Shown: positions 8,844 through 18,365, counted from the first letter of the stretch. The stretch is 52,162 bases of DNA from an uncultured Porphyromonadaceae bacterium (GCA_947177685.1 CAMWVE010000019.1:1-52162), one strand, 5' to 3'. The notes: generated by a model not told the origin, from the sequence alone. Translations and numbers: made by a program.

Positions 8844-9647
8844 TTATTTCATCTGACTCCACCGGGTGAAGTTGTAGCTGCGCTCCACTGCTGACTCCAC
8901 ATCATCAGGCAACGCACTGAAAAAATCATGTCCGGTGATTTCCTCTACTTCATCGACCGATAGGGCTGCCGACTGCATGCCACCCTCAACCTTGCCGTTA
9001 TCCATTATGAAACCTATTGCCACCGGATGTTCGCGGAATGGCGAGAGTATAACCTTGAAGAAACGCGATGGCACAGCAACCTTGTTGTCGCCAATATATT
9101 CCTTAATTTCATCAGTGAGTACCGGTCCGGCTATGACTATAACGGCACTGTCACTGAGTGCCCGCTGACGGCATTTCTCCTCAAGTTTTTTCCATGTGCC
9201 ACGGTTCAGTGTTGGTGACTGCGGACACATATTGGTCATGTAAAATGACTCGCGCATGGCATCGGCATCCCACTTCAGGTCACCGGCGGGACACATGTGA
9301 CCACGATCGTAGCCGGTATATTTGTAGTCCCATGGGTCAGCACTGCCCGGAACAGATTCATCGGCAGTGAAATTCTCAGTGCGTGGTTCTTCGCCGAGCG
9401 CCTCGTCGCCGGTCAATTCCCATGCCACCCAGTTAGGTATGTGAAGCCGCGGGTTGAACGAAACTGTCATGCCACGATAATGGATTATCCGCTCCTCCAA
9501 AGCAGGATTGGTAGTCACCTGCTGAAGCAGCTCGGCTGACTGAAGATCCGAGGGCACGACGACAGCCGCGACATCGGATTTGTCGAAGTTCACGAAAGCC
9601 ACCACAGCGGCTATGACAAGGAGTGCAATAATGGTAATTTTTTTCAT
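8844..9647 (-). CDS. Exported DNA/RNA non-specific endonuclease (NUC1 family)
   Basis: This 267-residue protein starts with a hydrophobic export or anchor segment (about residues 3-20) and then carries a beta-beta-alpha-metal endonuclease domain. The signature YDRGHMCPAGD holds D114-R115-G116-H117, with H117 the expected general base. Asn residues in TNMCPQ (N139) and TLNRG (N148) are the usual Mg2+ ligands. Homologues degrade DNA and RNA without sequence preference outside the cytoplasm, for nutrition or DNA turnover. Its ATG overlaps the stop of the AddA-like gene by four bases, so the two are translationally coupled. Whether that reflects function is unclear. Confidence 0.9.
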   Translation of the reverse strand: MKKITIIALLVIAAVVAFVNFDKSDVAAVVVPSDLQSAELLQQVTTNPALEERIIHYRGMTVSFNPRLHIPNWVAWELTGDEALGEEPRTENFTADESVPGSADPWDYKYTGYDRGHMCPAGDLKWDADAMRESFYMTNMCPQSPTLNRGTWKKLEEKCRQRALSDSAVIVIAGPVLTDEIKEYIGDNKVAVPSRFFKVILSPFREHPVAIGFIMDNGKVEGGMQSAALSVDEVEEITGHDFFSALPDDVESAVERSYNFTRWSQMK

Positions 9648-12600
9648 ATCAGTGAGTTGTTATCATCGCCTTCATCAACCGCAACTATATAATCCTCAAG
9701 AGGATACCACAAGTAGCCTCTCACATTGCGGTAACCGGCAGCCCGCATGTGGTTAACATAGCGTCGCACCTGATAGCGATATTTGTCAATGTTCGCACGG
9801 TCGCCGAACTTGAAGTCCACGACATCGATGTATCCGTCAGCGGTCCACACAATCCGATCAGGTCGGCGCAATTCAATGGCATCATTCCGGTCAAACAGCT
9901 GCCGCTCCACTGCCACCCGGCGGGTGTCGTGGAACCAGCGTCGTGCCGGCTCATATTCTATCGCCTTCTTCAGCTGATGATAGCGTTCTTCAATCAAGTC
10001 ACGCGAAAGGTTTATTTCCTGTCCGCGCTTGATGCAAGCATATCTCAGACTCGACGGACGGACAACTTTGCTGAGAATGTGATGCATGAAAATACCCTTG
10101 ATTCGTGCATTTTCCGGGTCAAAATCCTCGTCGGATGCCAGACGCATGAATTTGATATTGCTCTTGATCCGGTATGCCTCGTAAGGGTTCATAGGCTCGC
10201 TGACGTGAGGATATTCATTATCTGATTCAGGTTGCCGAACCTTCATATTTTCCTTACGGCGTTCCTCTTTCAGTTCCAAGTCGCGACGATTGGTGACACC
10301 ATAATCGAAACAACGGTTTTCGGCATCATAATGCTCCCCGAAATCAATCAACGAGCCGCGCAGCAATTCCATCTCATCGCTGTCGACTCCATCAATGCCA
10401 GCTTCAAGGCGCTCCATCATTTCACGATAGCTCTGTGACAATGCTTCCTCAATGTAGTGGGCGATACCTTCCGACTTGTTCTGATAGGGATCCTGTGTGA
10501 ACACCACTAGTTCGCGTTTAGCACGAGTGAATGCGACGTAAGTCAGATTAAGCGCATCGATTTTCTGTTGACGGGTCAACTGCTCATACTGCGGGGCAAG
10601 CGGTGTACCGGCGAGTTTCGCCGACTTGTGGAGAGGCAACATCGCAGGTGCGAAATCGGTCCCATCATTGAATACCGGTTCCTTCAGTTCAAACCAGTTG
10701 AAAATGGGTTTGGACGGTGATGAATCTTCACAGAACACCCAGTTGGCAAATGGAATGATGACGCATGGGAACTCAAGTCCTTTTGACTTGTGGATTGTGG
10801 AAACCACCAAGGCGTTCTTGTTTTCCGGAGAGTTGATTTTGGACTTGCAGCCGGTCTTGTCCCACCAGTTGAGGAAGGCTCGGACATCCGATCCGGCTCT
10901 TACAGAGAAGTTTACCACCAAATCCTGAAAAGCGGTGATGAAGATATTCTCCTCATCGAGGATGCGTGGCGACAGTTCGGAAATAAGCCGTTCCACCACT
11001 GACACAAGGTCGTTCAACTGATGTCGTTCAGCCTCGGCAAGCAGCATGTCAGGGGTCATCTCAAAATCATAGAGCGCATTTGCGAGCGCACGACCGGCAG
11101 CGGATCCCATGACAGCCCGCAGATTGGAATAGTGCTTTTCAAATTCATTCTCCAGAGCAGCGAACTCAGCCTCGGTGCGCTTCTTCCATTGTCCTGCCGC
11201 GGAATTATCCTGACCGTCGCCATCAGCCTTGTCAGGCGACTCAATCAGTCGCAGACGGTTGACAAGAATCTTCACTGCTGATGACGATGCCACGGTCAAA
11301 GCATCATTCGAGATAATCTCGAAGCGCTGTAATTCCGATGAGCCATCGGCATCAGGCTCCATGGCGCGGAGCAGTCGGGAAATAATCTTCTCACCCTGCT
11401 TGTTCGTGTCAACAAGGATAGCTATTTCACCCGGTTTATAATGACGGAACAGGCGTTTGAGTTCCTCGACCATTTCATTGAGAATGACTTCCTCAAGTTC
11501 CGCAGTTTTCAATTTTTGTGGTTTCTCACCTTTCTTTTTCTCGCCGGACTGTGTGATCAATCCGTCGAAATGCCTGATCTTGACATGTCCTTTATCTGCC
11601 AGATTCTTCTTAGCCACGCCTTGCATGACATGAGAGTAAGCTGACAGCGGATCAATGATGTGACCGAGCTGATAGAAAAGTGTGTTGTTGAATCGCACCA
11701 CTTCAGGGGCGCTTCGCCAGTTTGTGTTCTCCACAATTCTGTTTCCGCGCACATCCACGGTAGTGACTCCCTTCATTTCGGAGTAAACCTGCGAGCTGAG
11801 CAGCTCCGGCTTGGAGTTGCGGAAACGGTAGATACACTGCTTTTCATCTCCGATTATCAACTGTTCGTTCAACGCTGACAACCCCTCAAGCAGCAGAGGT
11901 TTCATGTTGAGCCATTGCAGCTCCGACGTGTCCTGAAACTCATCAATCAGATAGTTGTGGAGCCGGCTCCCTACCCTTTCGTAGATGAATGGAGCAACCA
12001 CCGGATTCTCACCTATGATGCCGTTGATAAGTTCATTGGTGTTGGAAAGGAGAATCATGTTGTTTTCGCGGCAGATACGCTCCGTGATAGCTGTGACCTT
12101 GCCGAGCAGCCCGAAGAAGAAAAGTTGCTTGCGCAGCATCTGCGCGAAATTCACTCTGTCAAAAGTGGTGATGAACAGGTTAAGCACATCAGTGATTTTC
12201 TGTTTTACATCATCAGGCACATCCGCCCCTGCTCCCTTAAGGAATGCCCCGTCGGGATTAGAGGAAGCTATTGACCTTATGGTGTCGGAAATAGAATCCG
12301 CCGTGCCGGTAAGCGCCAGATTGGAAAGCAGTTTCATCACATCCTTACGGGTTTTGTAAGGTTCAGCTGCCTTATATGCGGCATCGGCGAGAGCGCGAAC
12401 TTTTGTTTTTATAGCTATGAGATTTCGCGTCAGATAGTTATAATACTCATTGACACGACCTGATTGCCTTAGATAGCTGTCGATTGTCTTACGGTTCAGA
12501 CGATAGTATTCCGACATGAAACTTGACAGCGTGTCAACGAGATTTGCATGCAGACCTGATTCCTTGTCAAATATGTTGACTACCTGCTCCTGCTCGAACC

Positions 12601-13138
12601 TGAACTCCATGAACAGGCGAATCCAGTCCTTTATATCCTTGTCGGAATCCAGATTCTCAAACAGTTCGTCAACAGCCATGTCAAGCATCATTTTGTCATC
12701 AAGCTCAACGGCGAAATTGCCCGGGCGGTCAATTTCTATGGCGAAGGCGCGCAATATCTGCTGAAAAAAGGAGTCGATTGTGGAGATGTTGAACTGCGAG
12801 AAACGGAACAGCAACGATGCGAGTGCCTCACGCGCAGCCTGTGAGATGGCTGCGGTGTCAGTCGTATTCAAATCCTTATGCAGTTTGTCGAGATAGTCAC
12901 TCTCCTCAGGATTGGAGGCAAGTTTGGCAAGTTCTGCCACAATGCGCTCCTTCATTTCCTGCGTTGCCTTGTTGGTGAAAGTGACCGCAAGGATGGGCGC
13001 ATGTGACATTTTCCTTCCGAGCGCCAGATTGTAGCGCTGATTATCGGTGTCATATTCACCGAGGAGGAGTTTAATGTAGGAATACGCCAGATGGAATGTC
13101 TTACCTGAACCTGCTGACGCCTTGTAGATCGTAAGCAT
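9644..13138 (-). CDS. AddA/RecB-like UvrD-family helicase-nuclease
   Basis: This 1164-residue cytosolic protein is a superfamily 1 helicase fused to a C-terminal nuclease, as in AddA and RecB. The N-terminus has Walker A ASAGSGKT (K13). Motif II is DEFQDTSE near residue 400, and VSTIHKSKGLEF and YVAFTRAKRE are late helicase motifs. A PD-(D/E)XK-type nuclease core is visible near residues 1095-1115 (RRPDRIV ... DVVDFKFG). Such enzymes process double-strand breaks for RecA loading. The usual AddB partner is not next to it; the upstream neighbour is a SUI1-like gene. Operon mates are the SUI1 protein, the endonuclease and priA. Confidence 0.9.
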   Translation of the reverse strand: MLTIYKASAGSGKTFHLAYSYIKLLLGEYDTDNQRYNLALGRKMSHAPILAVTFTNKATQEMKERIVAELAKLASNPEESDYLDKLHKDLNTTDTAAISQAAREALASLLFRFSQFNISTIDSFFQQILRAFAIEIDRPGNFAVELDDKMMLDMAVDELFENLDSDKDIKDWIRLFMEFRFEQEQVVNIFDKESGLHANLVDTLSSFMSEYYRLNRKTIDSYLRQSGRVNEYYNYLTRNLIAIKTKVRALADAAYKAAEPYKTRKDVMKLLSNLALTGTADSISDTIRSIASSNPDGAFLKGAGADVPDDVKQKITDVLNLFITTFDRVNFAQMLRKQLFFFGLLGKVTAITERICRENNMILLSNTNELINGIIGENPVVAPFIYERVGSRLHNYLIDEFQDTSELQWLNMKPLLLEGLSALNEQLIIGDEKQCIYRFRNSKPELLSSQVYSEMKGVTTVDVRGNRIVENTNWRSAPEVVRFNNTLFYQLGHIIDPLSAYSHVMQGVAKKNLADKGHVKIRHFDGLITQSGEKKKGEKPQKLKTAELEEVILNEMVEELKRLFRHYKPGEIAILVDTNKQGEKIISRLLRAMEPDADGSSELQRFEIISNDALTVASSSAVKILVNRLRLIESPDKADGDGQDNSAAGQWKKRTEAEFAALENEFEKHYSNLRAVMGSAAGRALANALYDFEMTPDMLLAEAERHQLNDLVSVVERLISELSPRILDEENIFITAFQDLVVNFSVRAGSDVRAFLNWWDKTGCKSKINSPENKNALVVSTIHKSKGLEFPCVIIPFANWVFCEDSSPSKPIFNWFELKEPVFNDGTDFAPAMLPLHKSAKLAGTPLAPQYEQLTRQQKIDALNLTYVAFTRAKRELVVFTQDPYQNKSEGIAHYIEEALSQSYREMMERLEAGIDGVDSDEMELLRGSLIDFGEHYDAENRCFDYGVTNRRDLELKEERRKENMKVRQPESDNEYPHVSEPMNPYEAYRIKSNIKFMRLASDEDFDPENARIKGIFMHHILSKVVRPSSLRYACIKRGQEINLSRDLIEERYHQLKKAIEYEPARRWFHDTRRVAVERQLFDRNDAIELRRPDRIVWTADGYIDVVDFKFGDRANIDKYRYQVRRYVNHMRAAGYRNVRGYLWYPLEDYIVAVDEGDDNNSLI

Positions 13139-13145
13139 CTCGACG

Positions 13146-13478
13146 TCAGATTATGCGGCTCTTATAGCCTAACTGCGCGAGCAGTTCGGGCAGTTGGCTG
13201 CGACGGTCGCCCTGAATCAGTATCTCGCCGCCACGCGCTGAGCCGCCTGTTCCTAATTTTTGTTTCAGTTTGGTTGCCACAGCTTTCAGCTCCTCGTCAT
13301 CGCAGGTAAAACCGGTGATGATGGTAGCCTGCTTGCCGCCGCGTCCCTTCTTCTCGAACCAAATATCGAGGCGTGGCAATCCTGCTGCCGGTTCATTGGC
13401 AGAAGGCACGGGTGCTTCCTCGCCTTGCGGCAGCGTTGACTGCAGGGCTGACAACTTATCTTTCCAGTCAATGTTCAT
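13146..13478 (-). CDS. SUI1/eIF1 family translation factor (YciH-like)
   Basis: This 110-residue protein has a flexible N-terminus and a C-terminal SUI1 domain. Recognisable pieces are RGGKQATIITGF, then KQKLGTGGSARGGEILIQGD, the conserved core of the family. Bacterial YciH-type proteins are thought to influence start-codon selection in the manner of eIF1. Direct evidence is limited and the role here is an inference. Its start overlaps the end of the upstream lipoprotein gene by 11 bases in another frame, and it ends seven bases before the AddA-like gene. Confidence 0.9.
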   Translation of the reverse strand: MNIDWKDKLSALQSTLPQGEEAPVPSANEPAAGLPRLDIWFEKKGRGGKQATIITGFTCDDEELKAVATKLKQKLGTGGSARGGEILIQGDRRSQLPELLAQLGYKSRII

Positions 13479-13944
13479 CGCCGGTGGAATTATTCATGAG
13501 CAGGTCAATGTCATTTTCGTTAACCTCAAACTCCTGCAAACGGTTTTCCTGCGAGGGGTCAAGCGACATACTCAGCGCCGATAGAATTGTAACATAGGGA
13601 GCATCCTCAACCGGCAGTGCGGCGTAGTAGGCTGTAGCCGAGTCAGCATTGACCTCAAAGGAGCGATAATAGCAGTGAACAGCTTGAGCTATGTTCTCCT
13701 CATAGCCCTGTTCGCTCAGTTTCATGAGCAAAATTGACAGACGACACAAATCGTTACAACTATAGCTGTCGGTGGAATCATTGTCAAGCATCAGCCGCAA
13801 CTGCTGCTGCGCCGAAGCCATATCCTTATCACCGTATGCGGCGTATGCTGCATCAATCTTGTCATTGACGCTGCTTTGCGAGCATGCGGCGAAAGTGAGT
13901 GACAATGTGAAGAATAACAATAATGCGTATGTAAGATTTTTCAT
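13468..13944 (-). CDS. Small predicted lipoprotein of unknown function
   Basis: This 158-residue protein begins with a lipoprotein signal (MKNLTYALLLFFTLSL, lipobox TFAAC with the Cys near residue 20), so it is probably lipid-anchored in the envelope. The rest is mostly helical and acidic, with a TPR-like look (AYAAYGDKDMASAQQQL, CHYYRSFEVNADSATAYYA), but no family is recognised. It is the first gene of the operon leading to SUI1, AddA-like, endonuclease and priA, behind a very good promoter. It may only be along for the ride. Confidence 0.7.
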   Translation of the reverse strand: MKNLTYALLLFFTLSLTFAACSQSSVNDKIDAAYAAYGDKDMASAQQQLRLMLDNDSTDSYSCNDLCRLSILLMKLSEQGYEENIAQAVHCYYRSFEVNADSATAYYAALPVEDAPYVTILSALSMSLDPSQENRLQEFEVNENDIDLLMNNSTGDEH

Positions 13945-13987
13945 ATTCGGTCTGTGTGTTATAGCCTGTGTTCAACCCATGGCGTTA

Positions 13988-14020
13988 CAAATTTACTGTT
14001 TTTGATTCAAATGACAAAAA
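13988..14020 (-). promoter_or_regulatory. Promoter of the lipoprotein-SUI1-addA-nuclease-priA operon
   Basis: On the minus strand TTTTTG (14020-14015) is followed by exactly 19 bases and then TAAATTTG (13995-13988). This matches the Bacteroidetes primary sigma consensus TTTG-N19-TAnnTTTG. It lies 44 bases before the lipoprotein start codon and is back-to-back with the rpoN promoter. Confidence 0.8.
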
Positions 14021-14042
14021 GATTGCCCCGTTTTTTTCTCTA

Positions 14043-14077
14043 TTTTTTTGTCATATCATGGAAGTGTAGTAACTTTG
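14043..14077 (+). promoter_or_regulatory. Promoter of the rpoN operon
   Basis: A T-run ending TTTG (to 14050) is followed by 19 bases and TAACTTTG (14070-14077), a full match to the Bacteroidetes promoter consensus. The rpoN ATG is 14 bases downstream, so the leader is very short. It is divergent from the promoter at 13988-14020. Confidence 0.8.
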
Positions 14078-14091
14078 TAAGAGAATAAGCA

Positions 14092-15543
14092 ATGTACAAG
14101 CCAATGGCTGACAGAGAGCAACAACGTTTAGGACTGGAACAGTCACAACAGCTGCGACTACTCCCCATGCAGGTGCAGGTGGGACGCCTGCTGGAAATGA
14201 ACTCCCCTGAAATCGAGGAGGAGGTGCGACGTGCGCTCGATGAGCTGCCGGCACTCGAGGCTGCGAATGACAGCGGTGAAGCCACAACTGACGACATGCC
14301 TCAGGAAAGTGATTTCAACGAGTCGGCTGAACAGATTCAGCTTGCAGACTATGCCTCGGAGGACGATATACCGGTGTTCCGCTCCCACAACTCCTACGAA
14401 CCCGATTCTTATTTTGAGCCTGTGGCTGTCAATCCTGAAAACACTCTGTGGGAAACCTTGCTCCAGCAGTTGGGCGAACAGCATCTCAATGACACGGACT
14501 ACAAGATTGCTCAATATATTATAGGTTGTATCGACGACAACGGCTACATCACCCGTAGCACCACCCAGATTGCCGATGACCTTGCCATCAGCGCCGGCGT
14601 GGATGTTACTCCGGAGCATGTCAGAGAACTGTGGCAGATTATCCGCGGGTTCGACCCTGCCGGCGTTGGAGCCGTGGACCTGCGCGACTGCCTGCTGCTG
14701 CAGCTTAAACGCAAAAGTGGCGAAACTGCAGCTGTCGCCACCGAGATTATCACCGACTATTTCGACTTTTTCTCGAAAAAACATTACTCGCGCATAGTGA
14801 CCATGATGGGTATAACCGAGGATCAGCTGCGTGAGGCGCTCGCCCTGATACAGCAGCTTAACCCCAAACCGGGCGGTCAGCTCAACGACTCACTGATTGA
14901 GGAACGGGGCAGGCATATTATCCCCGACTTCTATGTGGAGGCAGAGGGTGACACAATCAACATGACTCTGCTGAACCTTATTCCGGAACTGCAGATCGAA
15001 GCATCGTTCGCCGAGGACAGCCCTCTGGTTTCGGAGAACAGCAAGACGGAGCGCGACACCCGCACCTTCGTTCGCCGTCACCGCGAAGAAGCCCGCACCT
15101 TCATCCGGCTGCTGGCATTGCGTCAGGAAACTCTGTTCAATGTGATGTCAGCCATAGTGAAACTTCAGCGCGACTTCTTCCTTACCGAGGACACAGGCAA
15201 GATACGTCCCATGATTCTGAAAGATATAGCTGCGCTGACAGGCTACAACTTATCAGTGATTTCACGAGCGACAGCGGGCAAATATGTAGCTACCCCTCAC
15301 GGCGTTTATCCGCTGAAAATGTTCTTCAACGAACGCCCTAACAACGAGGAGGAAGGCTCAAGCCATGAAATAATGGCAGCTTTGAGGCGATTGATTGACT
15401 CCGAGGACAAAAAACATCCGCTGACTGACGAAGCCTTGACCGACATGCTTGCCTCGGAAGGGTATCATCTGGCGCGGCGCACGGTGGCAAAATACCGCGA
15501 GCGACTGTCTATTCCGGTGGCAAGATTGAGAAAAGAACTTTAA
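14092..15543 (+). CDS. rpoN: RNA polymerase sigma-54 factor
   Basis: RpoN directs RNA polymerase to -24/-12 promoters that need AAA+ enhancer-binding activators. The 483 residues show the normal order: a Gln/Leu-rich activator region (QQRLGLEQSQQLRLLPMQ), an acidic linker, the core-binding domain, and a C-terminal helix-turn-helix with the RpoN box ARRTVAKYRE near residue 460. The first ATG lies 14 bases from the -7 box; a second in-frame ATG at 14104 (MADREQQ) is a plausible alternative. It heads a plus-strand cluster with a PAP2-like gene, purE and ispG, 12 bases before the next start. No sigma-54 activator gene is in the window. Confidence 0.96.
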   Translation: MYKPMADREQQRLGLEQSQQLRLLPMQVQVGRLLEMNSPEIEEEVRRALDELPALEAANDSGEATTDDMPQESDFNESAEQIQLADYASEDDIPVFRSHNSYEPDSYFEPVAVNPENTLWETLLQQLGEQHLNDTDYKIAQYIIGCIDDNGYITRSTTQIADDLAISAGVDVTPEHVRELWQIIRGFDPAGVGAVDLRDCLLLQLKRKSGETAAVATEIITDYFDFFSKKHYSRIVTMMGITEDQLREALALIQQLNPKPGGQLNDSLIEERGRHIIPDFYVEAEGDTINMTLLNLIPELQIEASFAEDSPLVSENSKTERDTRTFVRRHREEARTFIRLLALRQETLFNVMSAIVKLQRDFFLTEDTGKIRPMILKDIAALTGYNLSVISRATAGKYVATPHGVYPLKMFFNERPNNEEEGSSHEIMAALRRLIDSEDKKHPLTDEALTDMLASEGYHLARRTVAKYRERLSIPVARLRKEL

Positions 15544-15555
15544 CTACCATAATTG

Positions 15556-16194
15556 ATGGAAAAGAATATAACTACAAAAATAACCGACTTCGCAGCATGG
15601 CTGATTTCCACAGTGATGAGTCCGCTCTTAGTGCCGACCTACGCCATCATAATAGCGCTGTGGGAGTCAATTCTGGCGATAGTGCCGCTGTCGACAAAAA
15701 TTCATGTTTTGCTGACCGTGTTCCTCATCACCAGTGTGCTGCCCGCGGCATTCATCTTCCTGCTGCTGCGGTTGAAAAAAGTGAGCGACATGAGTCTGAG
15801 CAACAAACGTGAGCGCCTGTTGCCGTTCATCGTAGGATTGCTGTGCTACATCGGACTGACATACGCGCTCTACCTCTACCACTCGCCCGGCTGGCTGATA
15901 ATGTTCAGCGTTGGCGGAGCAGCTGCCCTTATTGCCTCCATGCTGATTAACCTCCGCTGGAAAATATCGGCTCACGGCGCAGCCATGGGCGGACTGGTGG
16001 CATTCATCTACATGCTGATTTTTAAACAACTTACATTCCATAATCTGACCACACTGCTCTACATTGCCATAGTGCTGACCGGACTGGTGGGCATGTCGCG
16101 CGTCATGCGCGAGCGCCACACCCCCATGCAGGTTCTCGCCGGTATTCTCAACGGAGCGCTCTGTGTAGCTTTGGCAATGTGGCTCTCATTTTAA
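15556..16194 (+). CDS. Integral membrane PAP2-like phosphatase family protein
   Basis: This 212-residue protein starts at ATG 15556; the TTG three bases earlier is unlikely. It has about six hydrophobic helices. The pair KISAHG (about residue 137) and SRVMRERHTPMQVLAG near the C-terminus resembles the PAP2 phosphatase signatures (PSGH and SR-x5-H-x3-D). The last catalytic position reads Gln rather than Asp (H-T-P-M-Q), so activity may differ from classical phosphatidate or undecaprenyl-diphosphate phosphatases. It lies between rpoN and purE with gaps of 12 and 6 bases. The substrate is unknown. Confidence 0.65.
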   Translation: MEKNITTKITDFAAWLISTVMSPLLVPTYAIIIALWESILAIVPLSTKIHVLLTVFLITSVLPAAFIFLLLRLKKVSDMSLSNKRERLLPFIVGLLCYIGLTYALYLYHSPGWLIMFSVGGAAALIASMLINLRWKISAHGAAMGGLVAFIYMLIFKQLTFHNLTTLLYIAIVLTGLVGMSRVMRERHTPMQVLAGILNGALCVALAMWLSF

Positions 16195-16200
16195 ACTGTT

Positions 16201-16707
16201 ATGAAACCGTTAGTAAGCATAATAATGGGAAGCACAAGCGACCTTCCCGTACTGAACAAAGCGGCGCAGTTTCTCGACAAAATGGAAATTCCGTTCGAGA
16301 TGAACGCTCTGAGCGCACACCGCACTCCAGCCCAAGTGGAGGAGTTTGCCCGTAACGCCGAGGGGCGCGGAATTAAAGTTATCATCGCAGCCGCAGGCAT
16401 GGCAGCCGCTCTGCCGGGCGTGATAGCCGCCATGACAAACCTTCCCGTGATTGGTATTCCCATCTCATCCACACTTCAGGGACAGGATGCACTCTTCTCG
16501 ATTGTGCAGATGCCTCCCGGCATAGCTGTGGCAACCGTGGGAATCGACGGAGCTATGAATGCCGCCGTACTCGCCACCCAGATGCTCACGCTGACTGACA
16601 GTGGCATTGCAAGCCGTTTTGCAGCCTACCGCGACACCCTTTCAGAAAAAATCGTCAAGGCGAACGAAGCGCTCGCCGAAGTGAAATATACCTACAAGAC
16701 AAACTGA
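16201..16707 (+). CDS. purE: 5-(carboxyamino)imidazole ribonucleotide mutase
   Basis: PurE catalyses N5-CAIR to CAIR in purine synthesis. The 168-residue length is typical of class I PurE, which works with PurK. Family signatures are clear: MGSTSDLPVLNKA at the N-terminus, SAHRTP (active-site His), IAAAGMAAALPG, and PGIAVATVGI. Its TGA stop shares one base with the ispG ATG. Neighbouring ispG and the downstream peptidase point to a housekeeping cluster rather than a purine operon. No purine riboswitch is visible upstream. Confidence 0.97.
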   Translation: MKPLVSIIMGSTSDLPVLNKAAQFLDKMEIPFEMNALSAHRTPAQVEEFARNAEGRGIKVIIAAAGMAAALPGVIAAMTNLPVIGIPISSTLQGQDALFSIVQMPPGIAVATVGIDGAMNAAVLATQMLTLTDSGIASRFAAYRDTLSEKIVKANEALAEVKYTYKTN

Positions 16708-18365
16708 TGGACGCCCAGAACTATTCACGTCGCCACTCTGACCTTGTCAGGGTGGGCAACATCATCATTGGTGGCGATGCTCCCATCAGAATTCAGTCAA
16801 TGAACTCCACCTCCACCATGGACACTCTCGGCTCGGTGGAGCAGGCAATCCGCATTGCCGATGCCGGCGGAGAGATTGTCAGGCTAACGGCACAAGGTGT
16901 GCGCGAGGCTGAGAACTTGGGCGAAATCAGAGCTGAGTTGCGGCGCCGAGGTTACGATGTTCCGCTGGTTGCCGACATTCATTTCAATCCTCGCGCAGCT
17001 TTCGCGGCAGCGACAAAAGTAGAAAAGGTACGCATAAATCCGGGGAACTTCGCCGATCCGGGCAGAACCTTCAAAAAACTGGAGTACACTGATGAGGAAT
17101 ATGCTGAGGAATTGCGCCGAATCGATGATGCTGTCACCCCATTTCTGGAACTCTGCAAAGAGAATAACACTGCCATCCGCATCGGCGTTAATCATGGCTC
17201 GCTCTCTGACCGCATCATGAGCCGCTATGGCGACACACCTTCCGGAATGGTGGAGAGTGCGTTGGAGTTTCTGCGTATATGCAAGAAGCGCCAATTCACC
17301 GATGTGGTTATTTCCATCAAAGCGTCGAACACCGTGGTGATGGTCGAAACAGTCCGGAGGCTTGTTGAGGCTATGGATAAAGAGGATATGCACTTTCCGC
17401 TGCATCTCGGAGTAACCGAGGCTGGCGATGGCGAGGACGGACGTGTGAAGAGCGCCGTAGGTATTGGCACGTTGCTCATGGAAGGAATCGGTGACACAAT
17501 CCGCGTATCGCTCAGCGAGGAACCTGAGCTGGAAATACCGGTGGCGCGCGAACTGGTTGATTATGTTACCCACCGCGAGCATCTCCCCAAAGTAAACAAG
17601 TATATATCAAAAGATTACAATCGTATCACCCCCTCTATTTGCCCCACGGTTGCTGCCGAGGGAATAGGTGGTGATCTGCCGACGGCAGTAATCGGTGTGG
17701 ACTTCATGCCCGATAGCTCGGTGCTGACCATCGATGCTGCCGACGAACTCGATGAGGCTAAAGTCAGGGAACATGCTCCGGCACCTATAATGGTGACAAC
17801 ATCGCATCCTGACAAAGCGGCATCCGTGCTTGCAACTCTTCACCGCTTGCGCGACATTGCTCCCGAATCGCCTGTTGCAGTAAGTATGGATTATGAAGGG
17901 GAGGATGCCGATGCCACAACGCTGCATGCCGCCGTGGATTTCGGAACACTGCTCATGGCTGGTTTCTGCAATGCCATAGGGATAACCAACAGCCGCATGA
18001 ATGCAGACGAACTGTCGCATCTGGCGTTCACAATCCTGCAGGCATCGCGCCGACGCTTCACCAAAACAGAATATATCTCATGTCCGAGCTGCGGCAGAAC
18101 ACTGTTCGATCTGCAACAGACGCTTCACAAAATCAAGGCAGCCACGTCGCATTTGCCCGGTCTGAAAATCGGGGTTATGGGGTGCATTGTCAACGGTCCC
18201 GGCGAGATGGCTGACGCGGATTACGGTTATGTGGGAGCGGCAGCAGGACATGTATCGCTCTATCGTGGAAAAGAGTGCATCACCAAAAATATTCCTGCCG
18301 ACGACGCCATCGACAAACTGATTGAACTTCTCAAATCCGACGGAAAATGGACGGACCCCTGCTGA
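16707..18365 (+). CDS. ispG: 4-hydroxy-3-methylbut-2-enyl diphosphate synthase
   Basis: IspG (GcpE) converts MEcPP to HMBPP in the MEP isoprenoid pathway using a [4Fe-4S] cluster. At 552 residues it is the long form found in Bacteroidetes, Chlamydiae and plants, which carries an extra middle domain between the TIM barrel and the cluster domain. The N-terminal barrel has NSTSTMDTLGSVEQ and VPLVADIHFN. The C-terminal domain has the cluster cysteines in CPSCGRTLFD and GCIVNGPGEM. It is coupled to purE by a one-base overlap, and its last 19 bases overlap the next gene's start. Confidence 0.97.
   Translation: MDAQNYSRRHSDLVRVGNIIIGGDAPIRIQSMNSTSTMDTLGSVEQAIRIADAGGEIVRLTAQGVREAENLGEIRAELRRRGYDVPLVADIHFNPRAAFAAATKVEKVRINPGNFADPGRTFKKLEYTDEEYAEELRRIDDAVTPFLELCKENNTAIRIGVNHGSLSDRIMSRYGDTPSGMVESALEFLRICKKRQFTDVVISIKASNTVVMVETVRRLVEAMDKEDMHFPLHLGVTEAGDGEDGRVKSAVGIGTLLMEGIGDTIRVSLSEEPELEIPVARELVDYVTHREHLPKVNKYISKDYNRITPSICPTVAAEGIGGDLPTAVIGVDFMPDSSVLTIDAADELDEAKVREHAPAPIMVTTSHPDKAASVLATLHRLRDIAPESPVAVSMDYEGEDADATTLHAAVDFGTLLMAGFCNAIGITNSRMNADELSHLAFTILQASRRRFTKTEYISCPSCGRTLFDLQQTLHKIKAATSHLPGLKIGVMGCIVNGPGEMADADYGYVGAAAGHVSLYRGKECITKNIPADDAIDKLIELLKSDGKWTDPC

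Noticed and set aside
16884-17582. Long open frame (232 codons) on the strand opposite ispG
   Set aside because: It lies fully inside ispG, a clear enzyme gene, and its translation has no recognisable domain. It follows from codon bias of the real gene. The same applies to long antisense frames in rpoN, the NAD(P)HX repair gene and the hybrid regulator.
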